From Cyanobacteriota bacterium (GTDB taxonomy: Bacteria; Acidobacteriota; Vicinamibacteria; Vicinamibacterales; UBA2999), in the NCBI GenBank assembly GCA_019752015.1, contig JAIEMQ010000044.1, positions 1 to 64,000 on the forward strand: a stretch of DNA of 64,000 nt, in the 5' to 3' direction. Positions 1 to 9,138 of this stretch are shown here, one piece after another (within the stretch, counting starts at the first letter, position 1; the number at the start of each line of letters is the position of its first letter). The position numbers and the translations under genes were made by a program. The notes beneath the pieces were generated by a model. It searched no databases. It worked only from the letters and a program-made list of their open reading frames with translations, and was not told the origin of the DNA.

Positions 1-121
1 GGAGCACACTCGCTTGGGTAACACCATTTATGGCGCGGCGATGCTTCCTCCGGTAACACTTACCATGGCGCGATACGATTACTTGGGGAAGGCCTGCCAT
101 CTCCTTTATTCTAGATGTTCA

Positions 122-2152
122 ATGCCCAAGCCTGGTGTCGCACCACCTGAATCCGTCGTCACGACGGCATGCCCGCTCGATTGTCCCGATGCGTGCACCA
201 TCGACGTCACGGTGCGCGGCGGACGCGTGACGAAGATCGACGGGTCCAACGAAAACCACATCACGAACGGCTATATCTGCGCGAAGGTCCGCCGTTTCCC
301 CGAGCGTGTCTACGGTGACGACCGCGTGCTCCATCCCGCCATTCGACGCGGTGCGAAGGGAGCGGGCCAGTTCAAGCGCGTAACCTGGGACGATGCGCTC
401 GATGTGATCGCGGAGAAATTCATGGCCGCGCGAAACAACGGCGGCGCCGAAACGATCCTGCCGCTCTGTTACGGCGGTTCAAACGGCTTCCTCACGCAGG
501 ATTATGCCGACGCGATTCTGTTCCGGCGCTTCGGAACGTCGCGCCTGCTTCGCACGGTATGCGCGGCGCCGACCGGCGCCGCCAACCTCGGACTCTACGG
601 GAAGATGGCGTCGGTCAGCTACGAGGACGTCCCGGTCGCGAAGATGCTGATCGTGTGGGGTGTCAACCCGAGCGTGTCGGGCATTCACATCATCCCGTTC
701 ATCAAGGAAGCCCGCGACAACGGCGCGTTCGTGGTGGTGATCGATCCGCGCGCCACGCCGCTGGCCCGCCAGGCCGACGTGCACCTCGCGGTGCGCCCGG
801 GGACGGACCTTCCGGTGGCATTGTCGATTCATCGCTACTTGTTCGAGGAAGGTCACGCCGCGCAGGCGTTCCTCGATGAGCACGCCGACGGCGCAGCAGA
901 GCTGCGCGAGAAGGCGCGGCCGTGGACCTTCGAGCGCGCCGCCGAAGTCAGCGGTGTCGATGCCGGCACGCTTCGCTCGATCGCGGAGCGTTACGCGAAG
1001 ACCTCGCCCGCGCTGGTGAAGTGCGGCTGGGGTCTCGAGCGCAATCGCAACGGCGGCAGCGCCGCAGCCGCGGTCCTCGCGCTTCCCGCCGTCGCCGGGA
1101 AGTTCGGCGTTCGCGGCGGCGGTTACACAATGAGCAACTCGGCATCGTGGGGCATCGAGCGGACCTGGCTCACCGACCAGGAACCGCCGACCCGTGCCAT
1201 CAACATGAACAAGGTCGGCCGCATCCTGACCGAGCCCGAGGGCGCGCCGGTGAACGTGCTGTTCGTCTACAACTGCAATCCGATCGCGATCCTTCCGGAT
1301 CAGCGGCGCGTGATCCGCGGCTTCGAGCGTGAAGACCTGTTCACGGCCGTCTTCGATCAGGTGCTGACCGACACCGCGCTGTATGCGGACGTGGTGCTGC
1401 CGGCCACGACGTTCCTCGAGCACTATGACTTCGCGCGCGGCTATGGACCGATCACCCTGCAGCTCGGCAAGCCGGTGATCGATGCCGTGGGCGAATCGCG
1501 ATCGAACACCGATGTGTTCATGGACCTGGCGCGGCGTCTCGATCTGACGATAGAGGGCGATCCGGCCGACGATCTCGACGCCATGCTCACCGTGCTGGCG
1601 AACCTGCCGGAGCAGGTCGGCGACGACCTGCGCGATCGATGGATGGCGAAGGCGCCGCACGGCGGCCGTCCGATCCAGTTCGTGGACGTGTTACCCAACA
1701 CGCCCGATCGGAAGGTGCATCTGTTCCCGCCCGATCTCGACAAGCAGGCGCCGATGGGTCTGTACGGGTATCAGCCGGATCCGGCAACCGCGGAGTATCC
1801 GCTGGCGCTGATTTCACCGGCGAGCGAACGCACCATCAGCTCGACCCTCGGCGAATTGACGCGGCCTGAGGTGCGGCTCGAAATGAATCCGGAAGATGCC
1901 GGCGCGCGTGCGATCGAGGATGGCGACACGATTCGCGTCTGGAACGCGCTCGGCGAAATGCGCATCACCGTGCTGGTCTCGCCGCTGATGCAGCGCGGCA
2001 CGGTCGCGATGCCGAAAGGCGTCTGGCGCCGCCACACGAAGAACGGCTACACGTCGAACGCGCTGGTGCCCGATACGCTGGCGGATTTGGGCGGCGGCGC
2101 GTGCTTCAACGACGCGCGCGTCCAGGTCGAGAGACTGGAAAGTAAAAAGTAA
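122..2152 (+). CDS. Molybdopterin-dependent oxidoreductase (formate dehydrogenase/thiosulfate reductase-like), single subunit
   Basis: This is a member of the DMSO reductase/formate dehydrogenase superfamily, about 676 residues. An N-terminal Fe4S4 site is visible as Cys17-x3-Cys21-x3-Cys25 and Cys53. Cys147 (in TVCAAPTG) sits where the molybdenum ligand is found in this superfamily, so the enzyme uses Cys there. The molybdopterin-dinucleotide-binding domain occupies the C-terminal part (SPASERTISS onward). The frame is open from a TTG at 14, but the ATG at 122 precedes the first conserved segment and is preferred; no strong Shine-Dalgarno sequence is seen for either. No signal peptide or Tat motif is present, so it probably acts in the cytoplasm. 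No partner subunit is adjacent, and the substrate cannot be told from sequence. Confidence 0.85.
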   Translation: MPKPGVAPPESVVTTACPLDCPDACTIDVTVRGGRVTKIDGSNENHITNGYICAKVRRFPERVYGDDRVLHPAIRRGAKGAGQFKRVTWDDALDVIAEKFMAARNNGGAETILPLCYGGSNGFLTQDYADAILFRRFGTSRLLRTVCAAPTGAANLGLYGKMASVSYEDVPVAKMLIVWGVNPSVSGIHIIPFIKEARDNGAFVVVIDPRATPLARQADVHLAVRPGTDLPVALSIHRYLFEEGHAAQAFLDEHADGAAELREKARPWTFERAAEVSGVDAGTLRSIAERYAKTSPALVKCGWGLERNRNGGSAAAAVLALPAVAGKFGVRGGGYTMSNSASWGIERTWLTDQEPPTRAINMNKVGRILTEPEGAPVNVLFVYNCNPIAILPDQRRVIRGFEREDLFTAVFDQVLTDTALYADVVLPATTFLEHYDFARGYGPITLQLGKPVIDAVGESRSNTDVFMDLARRLDLTIEGDPADDLDAMLTVLANLPEQVGDDLRDRWMAKAPHGGRPIQFVDVLPNTPDRKVHLFPPDLDKQAPMGLYGYQPDPATAEYPLALISPASERTISSTLGELTRPEVRLEMNPEDAGARAIEDGDTIRVWNALGEMRITVLVSPLMQRGTVAMPKGVWRRHTKNGYTSNALVPDTLADLGGGACFNDARVQVERLESKK

Positions 2153-2216
2153 AAACGAAAAAGGAAAAAGGAAAAAGGGGGGATACCTTTTTCCTTTTAA
2201 CTTCTTAGTTTTAACT
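2139..2216. repeat. Simple-word inverted repeat between convergent genes
   Basis: The left arm is built of GTAAAAA and GGAAAAA words and the right arm of CCTTTTT and TTTTAACTT words. GGAAAAAGG at 2170-2178 pairs with CCTTTTTCC at 2186-2194. The left arm starts inside the last codons of the oxidoreductase and runs to just before the stop of the minus-strand KGG gene. It could act as a two-way terminator. It belongs to a set of similar elements at 4034, 8993 and 16802. Confidence 0.75.
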
Positions 2217-2220
2217 TTCT

Positions 2221-2421
2221 CTACGCAACCGTCGGCAATTTGCCGCGGCCGCCACGGCTCGCCTGTCCGCCCTTGCGGCCGGCGCGACGCGCTTCTTCAG
2301 CTGACCATTCGTGCGCCGTCCCCTTGGCATGAGCGGCGCGGCCGCCCTTGCTGGCAATCTCGCGCTGTTTCTCTGCTGACATCGAGGCAAAACCCCGGCG
2401 TGCCTTTCGAATCTCAAACAC
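2221..2421 (-). CDS. KGG repeat stress-induced small protein (YciG/Con-10-like)
   Basis: This 66-residue, highly basic protein has two copies of the KGG motif, SKGGRAAHAKG (about residues 24-34) and GRKGGQASRGG (about 48-58). This is the pattern of the stress-induced bacterial acidophilic repeat family (PF10685). The start is a GTG at 2419-2421 preceded by a clear GGGAGG Shine-Dalgarno sequence. The gene stands alone and converges on the molybdenum enzyme gene across an inverted repeat. Family members are general-stress proteins of unclear mechanism. Confidence 0.8.
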   Translation of the reverse strand: MFEIRKARRGFASMSAEKQREIASKGGRAAHAKGTAHEWSAEEARRAGRKGGQASRGGRGKLPTVA

Positions 2422-2631
2422 GGTGACCTCCCATCGGTCGAGTACGCCTATACCTGTTCCCCTCTTAGCGAATTGTGTGCCAGCTCAACAACCTTCGGAA
2501 TACCGTAAACGATTGATGGCGATGCGGTTATTGCGTTACATTTAATTACAAATAAATACCGCGAAGCTGATGTGCATGGAATCACTACAGATGGGGTATT
2601 GCCTGATGAGTATCAATACAATTGAGGTTCG

Positions 2632-3384
2632 ATGATTAAGCGTCTCGTTGTACTGGTTTTCATTGCCGGCGCGTTGTTCGTCATCACGCGTAGTCCGCGC
2701 TATGTCGACGCTCGCAAGCAGTTCGACGCCAATCGGGCGTGTTGCGATTTCTCGCTGCTGCAGGCGCTTCGGCTGACCGCGCGTGAAGCAATCGGCGGGG
2801 TCACCTATCCATCGGAAATCGGCCAGGACAAATGGGTCATCGGCAAGATCTTTCCGGGCGTGAAGAACGGCTTCTTTCTCGACGTCGGCTCCGGGCACGG
2901 CACGATCGGCTCGAACACCAGGGCCCTGGAAGATCTGGGCTGGACCGGCATCTGCATCGATCCTTTTCCGACTTACATGGAGGGACGCACCTGCCGCATG
3001 GAAAAGGTCGTCGTCTCCAGCAGCGCCGGCCAGGTCGTGAACTTTCGCACCCACATGGCGCTCGGCGGGATCGAGGACACGCTCGGCAAATGGAAGGCGG
3101 AGGCCGAGAAGAGTCCGGCGGTCGAGTTCACGACCACGACCCTTGGGGATGTGCTCGCGGGCGCCAACGCGCCGGCGTTCATTCACTTCATGAGCCTGGA
3201 TATCGAAGGCGCCGAGCTCGAGGCGCTGAAGGGCGTGCCGTTCGACAAGTATCGATTCGGCGCCATGGCCATCGAACATAACGACGAGGAACCGAAACGA
3301 TCGGACTTAGTGAAATTCCTGGGAGAAAAGGGTTACCAACGGGTGCACAGCTTCAAACAGGATGATTTTTATGCGCCCCGATGA
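2632..3384 (+). CDS. FkbM family SAM-dependent methyltransferase, membrane-anchored
   Basis: The 250-residue protein begins with a hydrophobic segment (about residues 4-18), likely a membrane anchor or uncleaved signal. A Rossmann methyltransferase domain follows, with the SAM-binding motif DVGSGHG at residues 84-90, an acidic residue after the second strand (CIDPFP, about 108-113) and the FkbM-typical SLDIEGAE at about 188-195. FkbM proteins methylate hydroxyls on polyketides or surface glycans; the substrate here is unknown. The gene is single. The 210-bp region upstream (2422-2631) is AT-richer than its surroundings and probably holds the promoter, but no convincing -35/-10 pair was found. 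Its stop codon abuts the stop of the convergent gene at 3385. Confidence 0.8.
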   Translation: MIKRLVVLVFIAGALFVITRSPRYVDARKQFDANRACCDFSLLQALRLTAREAIGGVTYPSEIGQDKWVIGKIFPGVKNGFFLDVGSGHGTIGSNTRALEDLGWTGICIDPFPTYMEGRTCRMEKVVVSSSAGQVVNFRTHMALGGIEDTLGKWKAEAEKSPAVEFTTTTLGDVLAGANAPAFIHFMSLDIEGAELEALKGVPFDKYRFGAMAIEHNDEEPKRSDLVKFLGEKGYQRVHSFKQDDFYAPR

Positions 3385-3681
3385 CTAGCTCTGCGTCTCC
3401 GCGTCCCTGCGGCTTTTTGATTTGAAGACATCGCAGTCCTCGCAATTCCGGACATCGAACTCGTAGCGGACCACCGGCCAGTACATCGGGTGGGCGCAGT
3501 AGACGAGCTGACCGTCGACAATGGTGTGGGAGCCGAGGTCCTCGGGGATGTTGGCGGTGCGACGCGCATACCAGCAATGGCGATGTCGTTCTTCCGCGTC
3601 CACCAGGGTGATTCTAACGGGAATGGCTCCGGCCGGGAGGCGTATTCTTGCCGGGAGGCGGATTCTTGTCGGGAGGCGCAT
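3385..3681 (-). CDS. Small conserved-looking protein of unknown function with Cys/His/Trp-rich core
   Basis: This is about 98 residues if the ATG at 3679-3681 is used. The core (about residues 24-88) looks like a real protein: VRITLVDAEE, HCWYARRTANIPEDLGS, YCAHPMYWPVVRYEFDVRNC and CEDC-like cysteines, with a composition unlike antisense noise. I do not recognise the family. The N-terminus is encoded by an 18-bp tandem repeat and gives hexapeptide repeats of the R-I-R-L-P-A/T type. The C-terminal KSRRDAETQS comes from a GA-rich low-complexity word and may be a non-native extension. It is divergent from yggX, with start codons 24 bp apart. Confidence 0.5.
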   Translation of the reverse strand: MRLPTRIRLPARIRLPAGAIPVRITLVDAEERHRHCWYARRTANIPEDLGSHTIVDGQLVYCAHPMYWPVVRYEFDVRNCEDCDVFKSKSRRDAETQS

Positions 3682-3693
3682 TGTTGTCGGGAG
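3633..3693. repeat. 18-bp direct tandem repeat, about 3.4 copies
   Basis: The unit is CCGGGAGGCGTATTCTTG. Copies lie at 3633-3650, 3651-3668 and 3669-3686, with a partial copy at 3687-3693, differing at one to three positions. It spans the start of the minus-strand small gene and ends 12 bp before the yggX start. The unit is a multiple of three, so it stays in frame in the minus-strand gene. Confidence 0.85.
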
Positions 3694-3705
3694 TAAAATA
3701 CTGAA

Positions 3706-4035
3706 ATGGCAATGTGTGGCGGGCCGCCGAGCCCGAACGACAAACCGGTGACCAACAAGAGCGGGCGCGTCGTAAAGTGCGTCAAGTTCCAGAAGGACAT
3801 GCCCGGACTCGACGCGGCGCCGTGGCCCGGCGAGATCGGCCAGCGCATTTACGAGAACGTGTCCGCGCAGGCGTGGAAGCTCTGGGAGGAGCGACAGAAG
3901 ATGATCCTCAACGAATACCGGCTGATGCCCTGGCAGAAAGAAGGCCAGGAGCTGATCCGGTCGCAGATGGAGGACTTCTTCTTCGGCGAAGGGTCGGCGC
4001 TGCCGCCGGACTACGTGCCGCAGCAAGCGAAATAA
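3706..4035 (+). CDS. yggX: Fe(2+)-trafficking / oxidative damage protection protein YggX
   Basis: The 109-residue protein matches the YggX family. A conserved Cys25 lies in VKCVKFQK, followed by PGLDAAPWPGEIGQRIYENV and the helical W..W..RQKMILNEYRL region. YggX helps protect and repair Fe-S clusters and handles labile iron in the cytoplasm. It is slightly longer than the roughly 90-residue enterobacterial protein because of an N-terminal extension with an extra Cys4. ATGs at 3706 and 3712 are both possible starts. Stop TAA at 4033 runs directly into a simple-word inverted repeat. Confidence 0.92.
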   Translation: MAMCGGPPSPNDKPVTNKSGRVVKCVKFQKDMPGLDAAPWPGEIGQRIYENVSAQAWKLWEERQKMILNEYRLMPWQKEGQELIRSQMEDFFFGEGSALPPDYVPQQAK

Positions 4036-4128
4036 CAAAGAACAAAGAACGAAAAACAAAAGTTTGTTCTTTGTTATTTGTTATTTGTTATTTGTTATTT
4101 GTTATTTGTTATTTGTTCTTTGTTCTTT
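4034..4128. repeat. Heptamer array plus inverted arm between yggX and the ATP-grasp gene
   Basis: Nine tandem heptamers of the form GTTMTTT (one GTTCTTT, six GTTATTT, two GTTCTTT) run from 4066 to 4128. The left arm AACAAAGAACAAAGAAC (4034-4050) is complementary to the GTTCTTT units, so the block can fold back on itself. It fills the whole gap between the two convergent stop codons. Confidence 0.88.
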
Positions 4129-5390
4129 CATGACGCAATCGGCAACAACGGATCGATCGTGAACTTGAGGCGCGCATGCGCATCGCGCACCGCGCGCTCA
4201 GCCTCTCCAGGCGTCTCCCCGCTCGCGAAGATGAATCCCAGGTAGCTCGCGCCTTCCGGCAGCATCAGCAGCTGCTGATCCGGCTTCGCCGTGATCTGCA
4301 CGTCGTCCACGCCGTCCACCTGCTGCGCGAATTCGACGCCGTCGACGCGCCGGTAGACGCCGTTGCGCGGGATCGGGATCATCATCACCGCCGACGCGCG
4401 CCCTTCGCGGCGCCAGTGCCGCATCGGGTCGCCCATGGCGTGGCGGAGCAAAAATTCCTCGAAGCCGATCGCCATGCCGCCGTGCTCGAATCGCAACGCT
4501 TTCGCGCAGAGCCCGCCGATCGGGCGAGCCGCCACTTCGAGCACACAGACACCGCGGTCGTTGACGCGGCACTCGGCGTGAATCGGACCGTGATGCAGCC
4601 CGAGCGCGCTGGCGGCATCGGCGACGGCATGTTCGATCTGCTTCAACGTCGCCGCGGTGGCGCGCGACGGCGTCACGTAGATCGTCTCCTCGAAGAACGG
4701 GCCCTCGAGCGGATCGGGCTTGTCGAAGATGGCCAGCGTGCGCAACCGGCCGTTGTCGATCACCGCCTCGATCGCGTATTCGAGGCCCGGCACGTACTCT
4801 TCGATCTGCACGACGTCGGCTTCCGGATCGCGCAGCTCGCGGACACCGGTGGAGGTCAACAGCCGGCGCACGCGATCGAAGGCCGTGGCAAAGCTGAGCG
4901 GATCGTCGGCGCGAATGACGCCGCGGCTGCCTGACAGCACCGTCGGCTTGACGACCACCGGGAACTTGATTCGTTCGAGAAGCGATTGGGCATCGACGCC
5001 GATCGGCACGGTGATGTACGACGGCGTGGGGAGGGCGGCGGCCTTCAGCTTGTCGCGCGTCAGCCGCTTGTCGCGCGATGCCGCGGCCGCTTCCGGCGGA
5101 TGGCCGGGCAGGCCCAGCAGGCGCGATACGTACGCGGCCATGACGGTGGGACGATCGCCGACCGCGAGGACGGCGTTCACGGGCCTGGCCTCAATCGCTT
5201 TCAAGACCGAATCGACCGATCGCCATTCCTCGTGAAACCGGACGGGAATCGCGTGGTCACGCCACGGATCGTCGAGTTGATCGCAGCGATCGGTCGCGTA
5301 GATCACTTCGACGCCAAGACGCGATGCGGCCTCCGCGAACATGCGCGTCTGATAGCCGGTCGTCGTGGCGAGCAGGAGAACGCGATTCAT
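4128..5390 (-). CDS. ATP-grasp domain ligase, partner of the CUAEP radical SAM protein
   Basis: This is a 420-residue ATP-grasp enzyme. An N-terminal Rossmann-like preATP-grasp domain (MNRVLLLATTTGYQ) is followed by the lid region with KDKRLTRDKL, the ATP-binding lysine strand FPVVVKPTVLSGSRGV, and the metal/phosphate segment HAECRVNDRG...LEVAARPIGG. Such enzymes join a carboxylate to an amine or thiol through an acyl phosphate. The start ATG overlaps the extended stop of the upstream radical SAM gene (ATGA at 5387-5390). Its likely Shine-Dalgarno sequence, AGGTGG at 5398-5403, lies in the loop of the predicted SECIS hairpin. The substrate is unknown; the adjacent POT transporter hints at a peptide-like molecule. 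Confidence 0.88.
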   Translation of the reverse strand: MNRVLLLATTTGYQTRMFAEAASRLGVEVIYATDRCDQLDDPWRDHAIPVRFHEEWRSVDSVLKAIEARPVNAVLAVGDRPTVMAAYVSRLLGLPGHPPEAAAASRDKRLTRDKLKAAALPTPSYITVPIGVDAQSLLERIKFPVVVKPTVLSGSRGVIRADDPLSFATAFDRVRRLLTSTGVRELRDPEADVVQIEEYVPGLEYAIEAVIDNGRLRTLAIFDKPDPLEGPFFEETIYVTPSRATAATLKQIEHAVADAASALGLHHGPIHAECRVNDRGVCVLEVAARPIGGLCAKALRFEHGGMAIGFEEFLLRHAMGDPMRHWRREGRASAVMMIPIPRNGVYRRVDGVEFAQQVDGVDDVQITAKPDQQLLMLPEGASYLGFIFASGETPGEAERAVRDAHARLKFTIDPLLPIAS

Positions 5391-6784
5391 AGCAGAGCCA
5401 CCTGCTCTGCGGTGGGTTCAGCTCAACAGTACCAAGGTTCGTTCATGTACGGAATGGCCGAACGTGACGGTAGCACGAGGTCGATCAGGCGTATCGGCGC
5501 TGTTGCGCCGCGGATGACATGGGCCAGCTCGCGGACGGCGTCGAAGATCTCCTCGCGCGAGCGCGTCAGCCTGACGCCCGCCAGCGCCATCACCTGCTGC
5601 TGCAGCTGATCGACGCGCGGATCGCGATGCGTCCACGGATACGTCAATGTCTTCGCGTCGAAGGGGCCGATGCTCGCGCGAATGTCGTCGAGCTCGAGCA
5701 AACGCGACTGCCATGTCACGAGCAGTCGGATGCTCCACTGCACCGGGGCGACGTGCGCGGTGAGTCCGAGTTCCTCGACTACGTTCAGCAGATCGATATA
5801 GCTCTCGATCGTCGTCCACGGCGTAAACGCGACGAACGTCGGCACCAGCGTCAGGCCGGCATCGCGGCACGCCGCCGCGGCCGCCATGAAATCCGCGCGC
5901 GTATGCCCTTTCTCCAGCTTCGCCAGCACCTCGTCGTCTGCGGATTCCACGGCGCTGGTGATGAACAGGCAACCCGTGCCGGCGAGAACCGGCAGCAAAT
6001 CACGATGCTTCAGCAGGTGCTCGACCTTGATGATCGCGTCGTAGGTGAGCGACGGGAACTCGCGGTGCAGCGACTCGACGATCTTCCGAGCGTGGGCCGG
6101 GCCGTTGAAGAAATCGGGATCACCCAAGGTGATGTGCGTGGCGCCCTGTTCCACCTGCCCGCGAATGTCGGCCAGCACGACGTCGACCGGGACGACGCGG
6201 AACTGCCCGTCGTACACGGGGACGATCGGACAATGCCGGCAGCGGTGCTTGCAGCCGCGCGTCGCATCCGTCGCGCCGACAATCTTGCGCGAGCCGTCCG
6301 GCATCTGCAGCGACGCATAGCGATCGAGTGCCGGCAGTCCACCACGATCGGGCTGGATGAACCTCAAACGAGGCAACGACGTTTGGAGAGCGACGGCTTT
6401 AGCCGTCGCTGCAGATGCCGTCGCTGAACCCGTAGCGATTGCCACGAGCTCTTCTTCCGCTTCCGGCCCCAGCACGATCGCAACGCCGCGCTGCCGCAGC
6501 AACGCGTCGTTGAGCGACGCATACAGACCGTACGCGCAAATCGTTGCCGACGGATTGATCGCTCGGACGCGATCGATTACCGGCAACGCGAGACGCGTCG
6601 CCGTATGCATCGGCAGATAGAACGCGATGAGGTTGGCCGTCGCAACGGCGTCTGCCAGCAGCTTCTCGCGCGACAAATCGATCGACTCGACGGTGATACC
6701 GGCGCGGCGCAGCCATGCCGCCGGAGACGCCACGCCGAACGGCTGGCGTCCCAGGTCATAGGTGTTGATTAGGACGACGTTCAC
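5387..6784 (-). CDS. CUAEP-tail radical SAM selenoprotein (UGA at 5423-5425 read as selenocysteine)
   Basis: The N-terminal about 115 residues resemble a B12-binding Rossmann domain (LPMHTATRLA, ILGPEAEEEL-type pattern). The radical SAM domain carries the cluster motif Cys178-x3-Cys182-x2-Cys185. Conventional reading ends at residue 453 (Cys). Reading through the UGA gives Cys453-Sec454-Ala-Glu-Pro and then TAEQVALL, stopping at TGA 5387-5389 for 465 residues. Cys-UGA-Ala-Glu-Pro is the hallmark of the radical SAM family known as CUAEP/CCAEP-tail. The extended stop overlaps the ATP-grasp start in an ATGA, like other junctions in this window. A palindromic repeat is embedded in codons 125-132. 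The upstream POT gene ends 13 bp away, so this is the middle of a three-gene operon. The reaction is unknown. Confidence 0.88.
5392..5425 (-). promoter_or_regulatory. Candidate bacterial SECIS element of the CUAEP radical SAM gene
   Basis: On the minus strand the in-frame UGA (5425-5423) is followed by 12 nt and then GCAGAG, a 7-nt loop CAGGTGG and the complementary CTCTGC (5397-5392). A short stem about 11-12 nt after UGA with G-U in the apical loop is the known layout of bacterial SECIS elements. A competing CCACC/GGTGG pairing is also possible. Confidence 0.7.
6389..6410. repeat. 22-bp REP-like palindrome inside the radical SAM gene
   Basis: AGCGACGGCT, two T residues, then AGCCGTCGCT: perfect 10-bp arms. 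It encodes part of an Ala/Thr-rich linker (residues 125-132) between the B12-like and radical SAM domains. It has the same design as the palindrome at 17445-17466, which suggests a repeat that landed in a tolerant linker. Confidence 0.7.
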
Positions 6785-6797
6785 GGTGGGTAACTGA

Positions 6798-8282
<1,485 letters not shown>

Positions 8283-8307
8283 TGCGGTTATTGTATCCTT
8301 CGAGACA

Positions 8308-9108
8308 GTGGCCCTCGACGATTACAAGAAGAAGCGGAATTTCGAGAAGACGCCGGAGCCGGAACCGAAGCTCGGCCCGAAAAAGAAGAAGGGCGACGAG
8401 CTGTTCTTCTGCGTCCAGAAACATCTCGCCTCACATCTGCACTACGACTTCCGCCTCGAGTGGAACGGCGTGCTGCTGTCGTGGGCGGTGCCGAAGGGTC
8501 CCTCGATCGATCCGAAAGACAAACGCCTCGCGATGCAGACCGAGGATCATCCCTACGACTACGGCATGTTCGAAGGCGTGATTCCCGAAGGCTACGGCGC
8601 CGGCATCGTCATGCTGTGGGATTACGGCACGTGGGAGCCGGAGAGCGAAGACGTCGATGCGGCGCTGCGAACAGGCGACCTGAAGTTTCGATTGAACGGC
8701 TTCAAGCTGAAGGGCTCATGGGTGATCGTCAAGACCCACGGATACGGCGGCGCGCCGAACAGCTGGTTGTTGATCAAACACAAGGACGACTGGGCCGGGC
8801 CGGTCAACATCACCGAGTTCGCGCCGCTCAGCGTCAAGACGCCGGATGCCGACTTCGCCGAGATCCTGCAGGGCAAGACGCCGGCGCTGTGGCACAGCAA
8901 CGCGCCCGCGAAGGGCGGCGACACCGGCGCGATGTTCAAAAAGATCATCGAGAGAGCGTTATCGATGTCGGCTGGGCCGAAGGAAAAGGCCAACACGAAG
9001 GACACGAAGAACACGAAGGCAAATAATCAAAAGGCCAGTGCCGCGAAGAAGAGTTCGGCGGTGAAGTCAAAAAAGAAGTCCGCTTCGAAGCGTGCTGCGA
9101 AAAAATAA
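8308..9108 (+). CDS. Stand-alone LigD-type 3'-phosphoesterase (DNA repair)
   Basis: The 266-residue protein matches the phosphoesterase domain of DNA ligase D. About residues 20-150 carry HLASHLHYDFRLEWNG, WAVPKGPS, the EDHPYDYGMFEG motif and IPEGYGAG. The domain trims 3' ends in NHEJ-type repair. Polymerase and ligase domains are absent, so it acts alone or with proteins encoded elsewhere. Start is GTG at 8308. The C-terminal about 45 residues are Lys/Ser/Ala-rich and disordered; the NTKDTKNTK segment is encoded by an intergenic-type ACACGAAG repeat that entered the coding frame. Confidence 0.9.
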   Translation: MALDDYKKKRNFEKTPEPEPKLGPKKKKGDELFFCVQKHLASHLHYDFRLEWNGVLLSWAVPKGPSIDPKDKRLAMQTEDHPYDYGMFEGVIPEGYGAGIVMLWDYGTWEPESEDVDAALRTGDLKFRLNGFKLKGSWVIVKTHGYGGAPNSWLLIKHKDDWAGPVNITEFAPLSVKTPDADFAEILQGKTPALWHSNAPAKGGDTGAMFKKIIERALSMSAGPKEKANTKDTKNTKANNQKASAAKKSSAVKSKKKSASKRAAKK

Positions 9109-9138
9109 GTCTTCGTGTGCTTCGTGTCCTTCGTGTTT
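8993..9138. repeat. ACACGAAG-word inverted repeat spanning two convergent 3' ends
   Basis: ACACGAAGGACACGAAG at 8993-9009, with one more copy to 9019, is matched by its exact complement CTTCGTGTCCTTCGTGT ending at 9136, about 100 bp away. The left arm is inside the phosphoesterase coding region. The right arm lies between its stop codon and the stop of the MpaB-type gene. Confidence 0.85.

Noticed and set aside
2440-2470. ACCTGT at about 2455 as a fourth operator
   Set aside because: Only one half-site is present; no ACAGGT follows at the right distance.
3633-3693. CRISPR-like direct repeats
   Set aside because: Units are contiguous 18-mers with no spacers and no cas genes nearby.
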